This document shows positions 22,076 to 34,700 of a stretch of DNA of 64,000 bases, one piece after another. Below the pieces are notes generated by a model. The model searched no databases, was not told the DNA's origin, and worked only from the letters and a program-made list of their open reading frames with translations. The translations under genes and the position numbers were made by a program. The DNA lies in the NCBI GenBank assembly GCA_904066235.2, contig CAJFCV020000002.1:1550001-1614000 (forward strand), written 5' to 3'. This DNA is from Bursaphelenchus xylophilus. Taxonomy: Eukaryota > Nematoda > Chromadorea > Rhabditida > Aphelenchoididae. Numbering within the stretch: the first letter of the stretch is position 1; each line of letters begins with the position of its first letter.

Positions 22076-23811
22076 AAACATTAAATGTGGCGCACTGAAG
22101 CCAACAAAATTCGTCAAGCCCAAAACTCAATAACCTGTGTGTCGTCGCCTACAGTTTTTTTTCCGGTCCGGTCATTTACACTTTTCGAAAGAACGCTCCA
22201 ATCAGTGGGAGCGTGCGAAATAACACATTACGCTTCGCCTCCCCGGTTTCCGCCAGCACACGCCGGAAACACGGACATTTATCCAGATTTTACGGTAGAT
22301 TAGCAACGTTCACGCATATTATTTGCACAAATTGAAACAAACAACGTGGTCAGTGACGTCCAATTGTCCATTCTGATAGTAGAACTTTTTAATGACGTAT
22401 TTTGCTGATAATTGCGCTTGTACCGTGCGATCCTCTTCCAGACGGAAATGGTTCTCGGAAGCCGGCTCTAAGTGCTTCCTACCCAAACAAATTTTAATGA
22501 GAGAGTCCGGGAAAAGTGCTGCAATTGGGGAACGGCAGGAAATAACGATCGTATGTGCAGATCGCAAAGAAAGTTTGAGGAAGTGGGTAAGGTGTTTGGT
22601 GTGAGCAAAGTACGAGCATTGGAAGGGGTAGAATGGTATGGAAAAGATGAGATCCTCAAAAGCTGTAAATTAGAACATCTCTTTAGGAGGAGTGTCTACC
22701 AGTCTGTCGAGAAAATAATGAGCACTCTGCCGCATTGAAAATCGCATCACTGTCGAGAAAATGAATTATGTCGCTGCAGAATCAAATTCTTTTCATTTCA
22801 GCCATCCGATTGGCGCAGCGACATTTTGTTCATTATTTTGCCGACAAGCAAACGGAAACTGGTATTTGTCCTCTTTGAAACATTACTCAGCCTTTTTGAA
22901 GAAATCTCAAGATTTGCTGGCATGCAGCACAATCGCTATGTTCCACAGCTTCGATCTTACAGCAAATAATCGGTCATGAAAAAAAGTAAAAGCCCATGTA
23001 TCCATCAACATATTGCGAGCCATAATTTCTATCTTAAAACTTATGTTACGTAACCGATGGATCCTTTTCTCCTCCACAGTTCCCGTCGACCCATAAATTT
23101 GTCGGATATACTAAAGCGCGTTTTGTTACTTTTGATTATATGTTTTGGGGAGAAACTTGTTCTTCATGCATAATCCATCTTTCTGTTCTCCAAGGTAAGA
23201 AGTCGTGTGGTTAATATGCTTCTATTGAGCTTGCAAAGAGCTGGGATAACGGGGATATGGACTTGATGACTTTGCACTAGCACTTTAAGGTTGCTTCAAA
23301 ATATTCAGACTTAATCCACGGTTGATACTTGACAACATTTTCCCTTGACCTTGCCATAAAAACTGAGTGACTTTAACCCTTTTCACAGAAATTAGGAAAC
23401 GTTTTTTAACCTTTTTTAATCCATCATTGTTACAGGAGCAGTCTTGACGCGTAATTCCCTTCGTTTCTCCGTTCCTCGACCTCTAATTCCGTTCTTTTTA
23501 TTAGCTTACAATCTCACAGTCAATTAAGTTTTTGCTATTTTTTTTGCATGCGGAAGTCAAAACGGAGTGTTTTCGAGACTTTCGAAGCCATCACTCGTTG
23601 CTGGGCTTCTTCGGTTACGGTTGGGATTCTTGAAGGTCGGATAGGGGAGGTTGAGAAGGCTTGGGTCGGTGGGCTGTGGAGAGGAAGTGAATGTTAATAT
23701 CTTCCAAGAAGATATTATGAATCACTTCTTACTCCTTTCTCAGTTTTACGAAAATCCTTTTTGAGAAGATTTGGGTAGAATCTTAGCAGAGCAGGCTGCG
23801 TTTTGTGAGAG
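22076..23811. other. Intergenic with one unassigned small open frame
   Basis: An 88-codon open frame on + (22472-22738, entered only through a GTG or a splice acceptor) includes VREKCCNWG and a charged C-terminal part. I recognise no family and see no convincing upstream exon. The rest holds nothing I can support. Confidence 0.3.
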
Positions 23812-23996
23812 AAAACAGGTGAAGTACTCCATGTGCGACGCTTGATGAAACTTGACAAAGATTTAGGTTAATTTTTTTGTAAGAAATATGCGGGAGTCCT
23901 AGCCCGCTCTTTGCAGAAACGTAGAAAAAATTTCGTCTTTTTTTCTTTTTTTCGAAGTTTGGCATGTAAAGTTTTACGGCTATTTCTGCCGTAGAA
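23812..23996. repeat. Family-2 repeat, partial copy
   Basis: Starts CAGGTGAAGTACTCCATG and continues with the family-2 GTGCGACGCT core. It lies directly before the full copy at 24000-24436, so the two form a head-to-tail pair. Confidence 0.65.
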
Positions 23997-23999
23997 TAA

Positions 24000-24436
24000 C
24001 AGGGGAAGTACTCCAAGTGCGACGCTCAGATTTTGATGGAACTTGGCACAAATTTAGAACAATTCTTTCGAAGATATATGCGAGAATCCTATCTCGCGCT
24101 ATACAGAAACAACCGAGATTTTTAGATCGAAAGCCGGCGAAAATTTCGGACTTTTTGCCGAATTGCGGCACAAAAAGTTTCAACTGTAAGGATAATGTTT
24201 CTACAAAAAATCGATTTTTTCCGCACGAAGCTGACAAAGTTATGGCCAAAAAGCGCTTTTCTCTCTGACCGCTCTCCACGTTTAGCGTGCTCTCTCGGCG
24301 GCAAAAATTGTTCGTTATTTCGGCGACGCCCGCAAAGCGCGAGCTAAAACTTTCAGGAATTGATATTGAGTCCATACCCGACGTGCGTGCAAAATTTAAA
24401 GAAAATCTGAATGTCGCACTTGGAGTACTTCCCCTG
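24000..24436. mobile_element. Family-2 miniature element, full copy (437 bp)
   Basis: Ends are CAGGGGAAGTACTCCAAGTG and CACTTGGAGTACTTCCCCTG, an inverted repeat of at least 24 bases. Each is flanked by TAA (23997-23999, 24437-24439), a possible 3-bp target duplication as in PIF/Harbinger-type elements. It has no transposase. Confidence 0.75.
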
Positions 24437-24439
24437 TAA

Positions 24440-26820
24440 GATTTTTCCACATAAAAAATTTTTCTGAATGAAACTGGCAAAGATATGTCCAAATTTTCTT
24501 TCTTTTTGACAGCTCGGCGTTTCGCGTACTCTCTCTCGACCAAAAAGATCACTGAATATCTTTCTTGTAAGTCTGGAAAAATCAGGTAAGAGTGTGGAAA
24601 TATAACTTGGTTATGTCAGAGAGCACATTCAATTTTCATTTTGCCCAATTCTCTCTGAAAATTTCCCATTGCCCACATCTTGTTTCCACATGTTTCAAGC
24701 CGACCTTCAGACCCCACTCGAACTCTTGTCAACCGCAATTACCCTTTACGACATTGCGGTTGTCATAAAACGCTTACAAATTGAGCTTTGTTATAACTAG
24801 TAGGACCGTTTTCCCTTTCAGACAAAGCGCGTTGTAAATCTTTAATTTCCATACTCAAGGTATTACCTCGGCTTTAATTTTACAAACCCCTCGTATAACC
24901 GCGGGGGCGAATGCTTATTATCCCTCTCCATTAACGCTGAAAACATTGTGCAATTTACTTGTAAACTCGGAAAAGGGAAATCTTTTTTTTGTGCGCTTTG
25001 ATCACCCGGTAAAAGCTACTTTCGCTGAGCCCGAAACCAAAGAGGAGAGAATCACAACGTTTACTCAGGTAATACTTTGTTTGGGCTTTTGCATTGACTT
25101 GCAATTCCGAGGTCATGACAGATAAGGCTTGGCTTTTTTGCGGGGGAAGCGTCATCTGAAGAGGATATTATGGTAGGTGATGTTTGGCAGGAAAGATTTA
25201 GCCATTCAACGTGGATTTCACCCACGGGTTTCGCTTTATAGTCAGTCCTCTGTACAGTGAGTTGCAAGGTATGAAAAAAGATGGATTTTGTTAAACAGAG
25301 GCTTCAATTTTGGTCTGAAGTCGGCTTTTGCTCCTGGCCTTTGAGAAAAGTCGCCGGACTGAAATTGGCCACCCGCACTGTGCGAAAACAAAAGCTTCTT
25401 ATTCATTGTGAAATTTTTGCTGTTTGCACCGTGCAATAGGCTTTTTTTGTTCGGAAAGACCAGCACTGTTAAAATACCTTGTGATAGGCGGATTCCGCCG
25501 TACCTGGGTTCGCTATAGGAATTTTTGACTTACATAAGAATTGATGACATTCTGATGGTCATTATTCATGTGGCCCAACACACAAGTTTGGCTAAAGTCT
25601 AGCAAAAAATTTGGAATGGCACTTTATACGGAATCTGTGAAAGCCTTATCTTTTGCTTTGCAGAAGCCACCGAGGCGATTGCATCTTTGAATTCCCTTTA
25701 TTAGCCTGCCGGAAATTCAAAGAGCCTCTCTTCTCAAACGCTTCTTAGACCAACAAAAAGACCCGCTTTGTATGCAAATTACTTTTTCACCACGCTTGTA
25801 GGCCTTGCTTTTTCCTTTTCTTGCCACATTTTCAAACTGCTTTTTTTGTCGTTTTATGACACCCATTTCGTGATTTATGCAATTGTTTATTTTCACTGGT
25901 TTCAGCTTGTTTTCCGTGTCAAACTTAAATTCCAGCAATTTTATTCAATTTGATTTTATTGTCATTCCACTATAAGGTGTATAAAGGAATGGTTTTGGCT
26001 TGGAATTTTTGCTTTTTGACTGTTGTAAAATCGAATGAATATTTTTGGACAATGATTTTTTATTTATTTTTTATTTTTTTGACTTGCCTATATATAAAAA
26101 TAATTATTGTTAAGTTCGTATTTTACCTTTTTTTCATCAATTACCTCCCCAGAAATAACAAAAGCCAGTCTAATCGCCAATCAATTACCTGAAAAGGTTA
26201 CGTAATCTCCCCTTTTTACACTTGATTACTCTCCCATTTTCTTACTCGATTAACATTTCCCGTGAATTACAACTCTTTTTTGATACGTTCTTTCTCCACT
26301 CACAATCCCACGGAAACACCGACTTCAAGTATATATAGTATATTTATTTATTTTTCGACTCTTTACCTTGGTTTTTGTATGATTTTTACAAAAGCGCAAA
26401 AAAGATCCGATTCCGTTTTCTCTTCACGTTCGAAAGGTTTTTTGTGGGTAAAAAATAATTTCGTAAATTTTATGATGGCGGAAATGAAAATGATCCGTAA
26501 TTAAGCGCGCGCATCTCATAATGAAGTGGTAAGGGAGGGGTAAAGATTCATGGGTAGCAGAGGAGATCTGAATGACCGGTATTTTTAGGATACTGTGAGG
26601 TTTTTGTCTGATTTTTGCACGTAGGCTGACTTTTTTTCAACAGTGTTTCTTTTCAACTCTATTGTTGAGGTAATCTTTTGGAAGCTTGGTATTTCAGAAT
26701 TTGGTACATTTACATTCAGAAAAGAGCTATTTGAGACACGCTCGGAAAATTTTTGCTCCTTCTGTTAGACAAGTTGATAATCCTAGGTTCTGAAATCAGC
26801 AAAAATCACAATTTTTCCTA
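24440..26820. other. Intergenic, no supported gene
   Basis: About 2.4 kb, strongly AT-rich around 25750-26500. Open frames there are low-complexity Phe/Leu/Lys and look like composition only. Confidence 0.4.
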
Positions 26821-27185
26821 CAAGGGAAATACCCCAAATGCGACGCTTAGATTTTCTTTAAATTTTGCACACACGTCGGTCGTGAACTAAGTATCAATTC
26901 CTGAAAGTTTTAGCTCGCGGTTTGCTGCCGATATATCGAACGATTTTTGCCGCCGAGAGAGTACGCTAAACGCGGAGAGCGGTCACAGAGAAAAAATCTT
27001 TTTGGCCATAACTTTGATAGTTTCGTGCGGAAAAAATTGATTTTTTTGTGCAAGCATTACCTCTGTGGTAGAAATAGGCATGAAATTTTTCGTGCCGTAA
27101 TTCGGCAAAAAGTGTCTAATTTTCGCCAACTTTTGAAAAATCTCGGTTGTTTCTGCAAAGCGCGAGCTTGGACCTTGGAGTAAAG
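26821..27185. mobile_element. Family-2 miniature element, inverted and decayed copy
   Basis: Starts CAAGGGAAATACCCCAAATG after TA and follows the reverse complement of the 24000-24436 copy through its GCCGAGAGAGTACGCTAAACG segment. The far end has decayed. Confidence 0.65.
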
Positions 27186-28342
27186 GTAATTTAAAAAAAT
27201 CTGTCATAAAATTTCTGTAAATTGTCAAAATCGCTTAGAAAAACATTTTTTTCATGATCTTGAATGTCTTACCAAAATTCATCGTTGTTTACCCTTACCC
27301 CAGAGTGTAATGTTGAGTATTTTGGAGAAAGAAATGCGAAAAAACAAATTGATTGTTACTGTTTTTCTCCAGTTCCTTTACGGTCGAAGTGTTCAGGATA
27401 GTTGGGAAAAGTCAATTAGAAGGTAACTTTCAAACTGTCTTTTCTAAATTTCAATACGACCTGTTACTACTGATTAGGGAAGAACGACGTAATCGTTCAA
27501 GTATATATGTATGTAGTAAAAGGAGGGATCGGAAAGAAAATAATTGATTAATTGAAATTAACATATATAAATTGAAAAATTAGCAGGGTCGTTAAGTTTG
27601 AAGTCAAAAATTTCAGTCTGGGACTCTTCAATTTGCATCAGTTTTTGCGTACGTACTATAAATAGGCCTGACATTGATCCCAAAAAATTTTAGTTAGATA
27701 TTTGACGCAGCTGTTGAGATATTCATTTTTTATGGAAGATAGGAAAGTAAAGAAGGTCAAAAAGTGCCTTTCTGCAAAAAATTATAAATCTACTTTTAAA
27801 AATTTGATTTTTTCTTGGCTAATGTAAGATCATTATGGTCTAAAACTAATCTAGTTTGGCCAGATCAAAATACAGCTTTTGTACCACATATTGTACATAG
27901 CATTGCTCGTTATATAACACCTACTTCAGCTCAAAAGCCCTAACCGCAAAATCCTAGAAAGCTTTAAACATTATGACGTTTTGATGACCATGAAACCCTA
28001 ATGCGAGTGGACTTGCAGGGAATAGTAGGAATGAAAAAAGATTATCCCGCTATTTGACTCCATCGAGGCGACAGCTCAAAAAAAATTTGACGGATCATAG
28101 GAGTGTGGATTTTAAGTGAGAAGAAGTAATAATAAATATCCGATACGAACAGTTTTCGCTTTTATTGAGATTCTTTTTTACATATTCTTTTTCTGCTTAA
28201 ATAATTTTGGGTCTTAGCTACTCCAAATTTGATTATTTAGCTTTAAACTAAAACTTTTTTCATATAAAGTTGAATATTAGATATTTGATAAGTTACTCTA
28301 TAGTATAGTCTAAAGCAACCCCTACTACTCACTTTTACCTGT
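27186..28342. other. Intergenic, upstream of the four-TM gene
   Basis: AT-rich sequence with no supported gene. It may hold the promoter of the gene starting at 28343, but I see no defined site. Confidence 0.35.
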
Positions 28343-30982
28343 ATGAAATCTGCAGCCGAAACAAGTAAACCGAAACCCAACACCTCTAACTTGCCATTGT
28401 CTAGGTTAGAAACCAAAAACGGAGAGAAAGCGGATCGGGCTTTGAACAAACGCGGCGTTCCCCCAAAATATTGTTGTAAAGGGAGAGAAATGAGTACGGA
28501 GTCGGTGGATTCAGTGGGTTTTCAGCCGCCGCCAAATATGGCTCATCATCAAGGGACCGGGCGGCTTCAAGGTGGCGGGGTCAAAAAGGTCTACAATCAA
28601 CCGGTAAGTTGATATTTTTTTCATTTTTTTTTTTTTTTGATTTTTAAAGGGTCATATCGGCCAATTCTCTTAATTTTCTTCCATTTCAGTCGTTCAAGGA
28701 GTACAAAAAGAAGGTGGACAACAGAATCAGCTTTGTTATCGTTCTCTGCCTTCTCACGTTGACGACAATCACCTGCATCTACGCGTTCGGCTCGTTAAAA
28801 GTCAACGATGACCTTGGCCATTACGTCGAAAGAGTTCTCGGAATTGTCAAGGTAACCTTGCGCGTTTTTATTATTCGGTTCATGTTTTTAGAAACAAAAC
28901 AAACACCGAACTTGCGTCAAGGTTCAGTCAGACGATGGCTGGGTGGAAGAGTGCACAAAAATAGGTTCGAGCGAGCAGTTCGAAGTGGAGCCGGCGGACC
29001 GAACGCATGAGTCGAATGAGGACGGAGAAGAGGAGGAGGCTCCCGGCGAGCAAACGGAGAGGGCTAAGCGAGTAAGGCGAAAAACATTACAGAAGTTAAG
29101 GAGTAGTTAAATTAATTAACATAAGGCAATATTCTCAGACAAGGCTTGGCACAGAGTTTTTGGAACATGATTTTTGGCAGGCTTATTGTAGACAGATATT
29201 GCATCAAAACGCATAAAAGCAACAGATTTTGGGGTGAAAAAAAGCATCGATTTCAAGCACACTGTTCAGCCGTCCGAAAAATTCAAGTCTTTATCAAAAA
29301 ATTATCCAAAGTGCGCCCAAAATCGCTTCTAGTTTTAGCTTTTTTATCGGTCTTAGCAAACCTTTTTCAATGCCTTTTTTATTATAATTGACTTACCTTT
29401 ATTACTCTTGTTTTCAGCAAGCCCTTGATGATTTGTTCCCAGAAGGTAGTCATGTTCCTCCTGGCGCCGAGATCGAGCCGGAGGTCGTTGATCATCGCCC
29501 TGATGTTTCGCTGACAACAGTTCAAACTCCAGAGCACTCAACTGTAGCCGCAACGGACCCTACTAGCACTGTAGCAACAACAACAGAGGCAACAACAACA
29601 GCCGCCACAACAGTCGCTGCAGCCGAAACAACGACGTCAACAACTGCTCAGACGACAGTTGAGGCGGTCGAAACCAGCTCAGCGAGCTCTACAGCTGTCC
29701 CAGTCGTTGTTGCCCGTGAAGAAACCAGTACAGTCTCAGCGGCATCTAGCTCGATTGCGCCTGTTGTAGTTGAGCATGATTCATCTGAGGAGTCGAGTAC
29801 TTTCTCGGCCGAAGAGGATTGGAGTTTTGGAGTTCTGAATGCCACTGATGAGGATGACGGAAACTTTACGAACCCTACAGAGGCAAGTTTGTTTTTATAG
29901 GATTACAACGGATTTTGTTAGGGTTTATAATTCTCTAGCAATTTTTCAGACGTTCATCTTGCCTTTCGACCCAAGGAATCTCACAGAAAAGGAGCTTCAA
30001 GAGTTCTCCGATGACATTCAGCATCAACACATTGTATTGTGGATGCTAGCCGCTTTGAACTTGATAATTCTGATTCTTTTTGCTCCGTTCGCATATTTGT
30101 TCCATCAAGTTTACCATGATAAGAGCAGTTTCAAAGTTCTGTACAGGGTAGGTCAGAAAATAACTTCCATAATTTTGAAAAGGCTCTTAACAGTAAAATA
30201 TTTTAAGGTCCTCCTGATCGTAGTTCTGGTATTCCTGCTGTTTGAAATCTACTTCCTAATTGAGCCACTGCTTCGAACTGCCTATAACATGCCTCAGCAA
30301 GTTGATCGAGTTCTCCTTGAGGGCACACCAAGGCCAAAGGCTGAGCTGGCCGATTTGGAGGAGGCTTTCGCCTGCGATTTCGACTACCATCCAATTTTGG
30401 TTGAGTTCAACAAACAAGTAAGCCTAAACCTTTACATTTCTTATGCATGATCTTAGGAATTTTGAATTTTCTGAACTATACTTTTTATTGCGTTTCAAGG
30501 ATCCTTGTGTCCCCAAGATCAAGAACTGGCTGATCCCGGCAATGTGCGTCATCTTGATGATAGTGATTTGCCTAGTTCCATTCATCTTCCTCATCTTCAC
30601 GTACGCCTGGAACGCTTGCATTAAGGACGCGCCTGTGGTGAAGAATGCAAGAGACACTGTCAAGCAGAATATTGAGACACGGTGAGTCAATTTCACAGAA
30701 CTTGATTGGCATCCATGTTTGTTATTCCACACTTTCGCTATGTTGTTTTCACATTTTCCGCTTCATTTTCCACCGCTGCTTCTTTGATTTTCGGCACCCA
30801 CTGATTTCAGGCCCAGAAACTCGGCAAAACCGCAAGAGTTGAAGATCATTCGGCACAAGCACGAAGACCAGAAACTCTTGCCTGTGGTGGTCGACGTCAG
30901 CCACGAGCCGTTGGAGTACCCGGACATTAATAGCCGGGCCAGCACGATTAAGCCGACGGACGAGGAGACTGTTCTTCCCTAG
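28343..30982 (+). CDS. Four-transmembrane protein with Ser/Thr-rich loop, unknown function
   Basis: Eight exons join in phase: 28343-28603, 28690-28851, 28892-29071, 29418-29882, 29950-30147, 30208-30417, 30500-30681 and 30811-30982 (609 residues). An alternative start at 28490 (MSTESVDSVGF) has the better AAA-ATG context. Hydrophobic helices lie at about 101-121, 383-407, 423-444 and 501-530. Between helix 1 and 2 is a loop of about 260 residues: an acidic stretch, a possible dibasic site at an AKR, then a Thr/Ala/Ser/Val-rich mucin-like segment encoded by ACA/GCA-rich repeats. The C-terminal tail of about 70 residues is charged. Intron 4 starts with GC in a perfect AG|GCAAGT context. I do not recognise the family; a membrane role is all the sequence supports. 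Confidence 0.8.
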
Positions 30983-31607
30983 CAGTAGAAGAACTCCCCT
31001 GTTTTCTTATTTTTCGTTTTTTAGAAGCTTTTTTAGTTTCGAAAAAAGTTTGTTTTGAAATACGGCTTATTGTCGCGCGACCTTGCCTTCTGCTTGTCAT
31101 TGGGGAGCAATTGCGAGATGATTCGCTGAAAAAATCTTTTGATAAAAAGCTTCAAATGCCTTTTCTTTCTTGCAAACATCAACCTGTCCTTTAAATATGT
31201 AACTGCTTTTGCCATAAACACAACCGGTGCTCCACATTTTAACCCTGAATTGCCATGCTAATAATCCTGAATACATCATAACCCCTATTGGCTTGATTAA
31301 TATTCGTTTAGAAAACTTACCCACGAACAAATGGTTGATCGAGCATGGGCCAAGTCCGATTCCCATTCAAGGTAAATAAAATTGTTATACTGAATTTTAC
31401 TATGCAAACTTTTAAATCTCAATGGATAAATGCAATTTTCAGCCGTTTCAGAACCTATTCTAACAGCTCGAACTTGCCCTTATAAACCGTGGCGTAACTG
31501 ATCCTCTAATTATTGCATAATACGTCTCTCTCGTTGACTGATTACTCCCGTTTTGCTCAACTTGTTCTCGCCCACATATCAGTATTTGTCGGATATTTTT
31601 GTATAGA

Positions 31608-31613
31608 AATAAA
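31608..31613 (+). terminator. Possible poly(A) signal downstream of the four-TM gene
   Basis: AATAAA about 625 bases after the stop, in the 780-base gap between the two convergent genes. Confidence 0.3.
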
Positions 31614-31762
31614 TGAATATATGTATGTAAGCACTGTCCAAAAAATAACTATTACGATTTTTTTGATTTCATGATTTTATCATGCCAAAACCAGTAGTGA
31701 TCTCTACAGTAATATTTAACAAAATTGAGCAAGTAGAAAAGCGAATCTAAACACTAATGGCA

Positions 31763-34700
31763 TTACAATGGCTGCCCAACTCCTTGAGCTATCCTCTTAA
31801 AGCTAGCACTTTGTTGAGGCGCTGCCGGCCGCCGCTGAACGCCAGCTTCTTCTTCAGCGATCAATTGCAGCGTCGGGGAGGTTAAATAGGATGGCTGGGA
31901 AGGCTGAGATGCCCTAAGCGGACAGAATTTCAATCTCTGAATGAATTACTTACTGAACTCCGGGAGGTTCCTTCCCAATCTGCTGCTTATAGGCTTCAGC
32001 GGCCGATGCTGGGGAGTACAAGTTTAACGGAGAGTTATATTGCAAGTGCGCAACGTTTGCATCGGTTTCGAGCTGGGCTTCTTCCGGCTCTACAAACTGT
32101 ACGGTTTTAACATTGCCGGATGCCCGAAAATGACTGCCAGCTTGCCTGGGAATGGCCCTAACATTTGGCTGGAAGCCTGGACCTGCTGAAACACGTAATT
32201 ATAGATTTGAAGAAAAATTTCTTACCATATCCTTGTTGGAATTGACTTGGATTTGCTGTTTTGGGAATATAAGCCAGTCCATTTCGCTCTCTGTATCCGG
32301 GACCTGGCCGATATCTTATAGGTGATTGACTGAAGGCTTGGCGGCGCTGCTGAACAAACTCTTGAGTTGGGGGCGGTGAGTAGAAGGATCTTGGAGGCTC
32401 ACTGATCATGTTCGTTGTTGAATCAACAAACCACCGGACAGGTGAGTAAGACAAGGCTGCAAACATACGATACATTGTCTTTAGAATTAGACCGAAATTG
32501 CTTTGTGTAAAAAAGCTTTCTCTATTTTTGTTTTTCCCCTACCCGATCTTGTCCTAGGATTTGTATTGTAGTTGATTCCCAATGACTCTGCCGTCGCTTC
32601 ATCCACCCATGTGCCAAACGGACTTTGAACGAATCGAGTAACAGGTCCTTTATTCTCCGTCAGCAACCTTCTGTGCGCCGAATACCGGCTATCTCTTTGC
32701 TCGGGCTGGCCCTCAACATAGGCACTGTTGTAGCCGGTAGTGTCTGAGGTAATCATTCTTGGATCTATTCCGCTTGGCTTTGGTGCTAATTTCTGCGGAT
32801 GCTCTGCGATTTTCTGCTGCTGGAAGGTTTGCTGTTCGACAGCTTGCTGGTTCGGATCGTATGGAACTCTATGGCCGTTATAGCCGTTCCATGTTTCATT
32901 GTCATAATAGTCAGAGCGTTGCAGGCTGTCAGGAACGGCTTCAACTGGCTGGGACGGTTGACTTCGTTGAACTTGAGCTTGAGGTTGCGGTGAAGCCGGC
33001 TTTGGCAATACGGCTGGTGGCTGTCGGAGATTCTGGTGTGGAGGTGGAGCTGGCCGCTGCTCAATTCCTTGCGATCCTGCAGCCTTTGCAGTGGATGGCG
33101 ATGTCTGGCGTTGAACATTTTTATTGAGTTCAGATTGTTGCTGAATGCCTTGGGAAACTGGGGGCTGTCGCACATTGTTTTGGGCACTGAGCTGACCCTG
33201 AGTTTGATAGGTTTGTCTCGACTGCTGTTGTAACGTTTCAGGGGCATATCGGCTCTCCTGCTGCGCAACCGGAAATTTGGCTGGCATTTGCTGGCCGTAC
33301 TGCACACGCTGTTCATTAACTTGTTGCTGAAATTGTGGTCGCGATTGCTGAGTAAAGGTTGGCACTTGTTGAGGCTGGCCATGCGACGTACTAAGTTGGC
33401 CCCTTCTGACCTCAGCTTGATGTGGAGCTTGCCGCACCTGCGCTGGCTGTCCAACATATTCCTCGGTTTTCTTTTGATACGGTTGATCTTGATACGCCTC
33501 ATAGAGTTCTTGCCTCTGATCATATCCAGAATTCTGTTGACTTTCGAATTCATAAACTTCAACTGTTTGCGTGGGTGAACGCGTTTGATAACTGTAAAAT
33601 TTGTCTCCCGGTGGCGGCTGATGACTGATGTATTGCTTGTTGTAAATGACTTGAGGAGCTCTCTGCGGCACTGAGCCTTGTGGTTGATAGCTTGTTGTCC
33701 TATGAATACCTTGCGGACGAATCGACTCGTTCGGTGGGTGGTTTACATGGGCTTGCGCATAGGTTCCCGGTTCACTAACGAGAATGTTTGCTTGGCTTTG
33801 GATGACTTGCGGTTCATGACTGCTGGTTCTGTGAATTGGTGGCGATCTTACTCTCTGATGAGTTTCTTGATGATACACTGAAGATACTTGTGGATGTTGG
33901 AGAGGCTGCTGAGGGACGGCTTGTTGGGCCTGGGAACGACTGTAGCTTTCAGTGGGCTTCTGAACATTTTGCTGGCTTTGCTGGGAAATGCTTTGTCCAC
34001 TGGCTTGCCTTGGTTGACTGACAGAGCCCTGGCTTGGCTGGTAAACCGATTTCTGGGACACATGCTGAGTAAAAGCCGGACGTGGTTGTTGGCTGGGCTG
34101 TGGGACATTTTTTTGAAATTGAACTTGACCCTGCACCGCTCCCAATGGTGCTGTCCGGCTGAAGTTGGTTTCGCTTTGAGTGACGTACGTTTTACTGGCC
34201 GGCTGACCTTCCAGATTAAGCCCTTGGATCTGTTGGCTATATTGCCCCACATTTTGCCGTTGGACACTTCCATTCGCTGGCTGTTGGCTGTAATTCACTT
34301 GCTGGCTTGATGTCCAATGATCATGGAAAGGTTTTCCGTTCGCTAACTGCGGAAAATGCTGCTCAATCGGCTTTACCGTGCAGCTCTCAGTCTTTGTGTA
34401 GGTTCGTGTGCTCTCGAAATGTTTGTGGACATTTCCCTCGTCCTTGTTCCAATTCGACTTGGCTTCGCTGTGCTCGGTTGTGCTATTATACGGCAAACCG
34501 CCGGGGCTCAAATTCTGAACTGTTGTGTTGTTGACAAAGTCGGGAGTTCCACTGAGCGTTGTCGTTGTTTTGACGAATTTTTGAACATTTTGAGTTGGAG
34601 CGCTTTCTCGAGGCAATGTTCCATAGTCGCTGGTGACAAAGCTTTGGCTAGCTGATTGTTGCAAGGGCGTTGGTGTCCTCGGTTTTGGCAACGTAGCCGG

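Noticed and set aside
22472..22738. An 88-codon frame containing VREKCCNWG
   Set aside because: It has no ATG start of its own and no convincing upstream exon, and I match it to no family. I note it only within the intergenic entry.
23980..24552. A 190-codon - strand open frame
   Set aside because: It spans a full family-2 element and its flanks, has no recognisable domain and is not conserved at full length in the other copies.
32759..34655. Several + strand open frames of 60-140 codons
   Set aside because: They are antisense to the long Gln-rich exon of the PDZ gene and exist because that exon lacks the codons that would create stops on the other strand.
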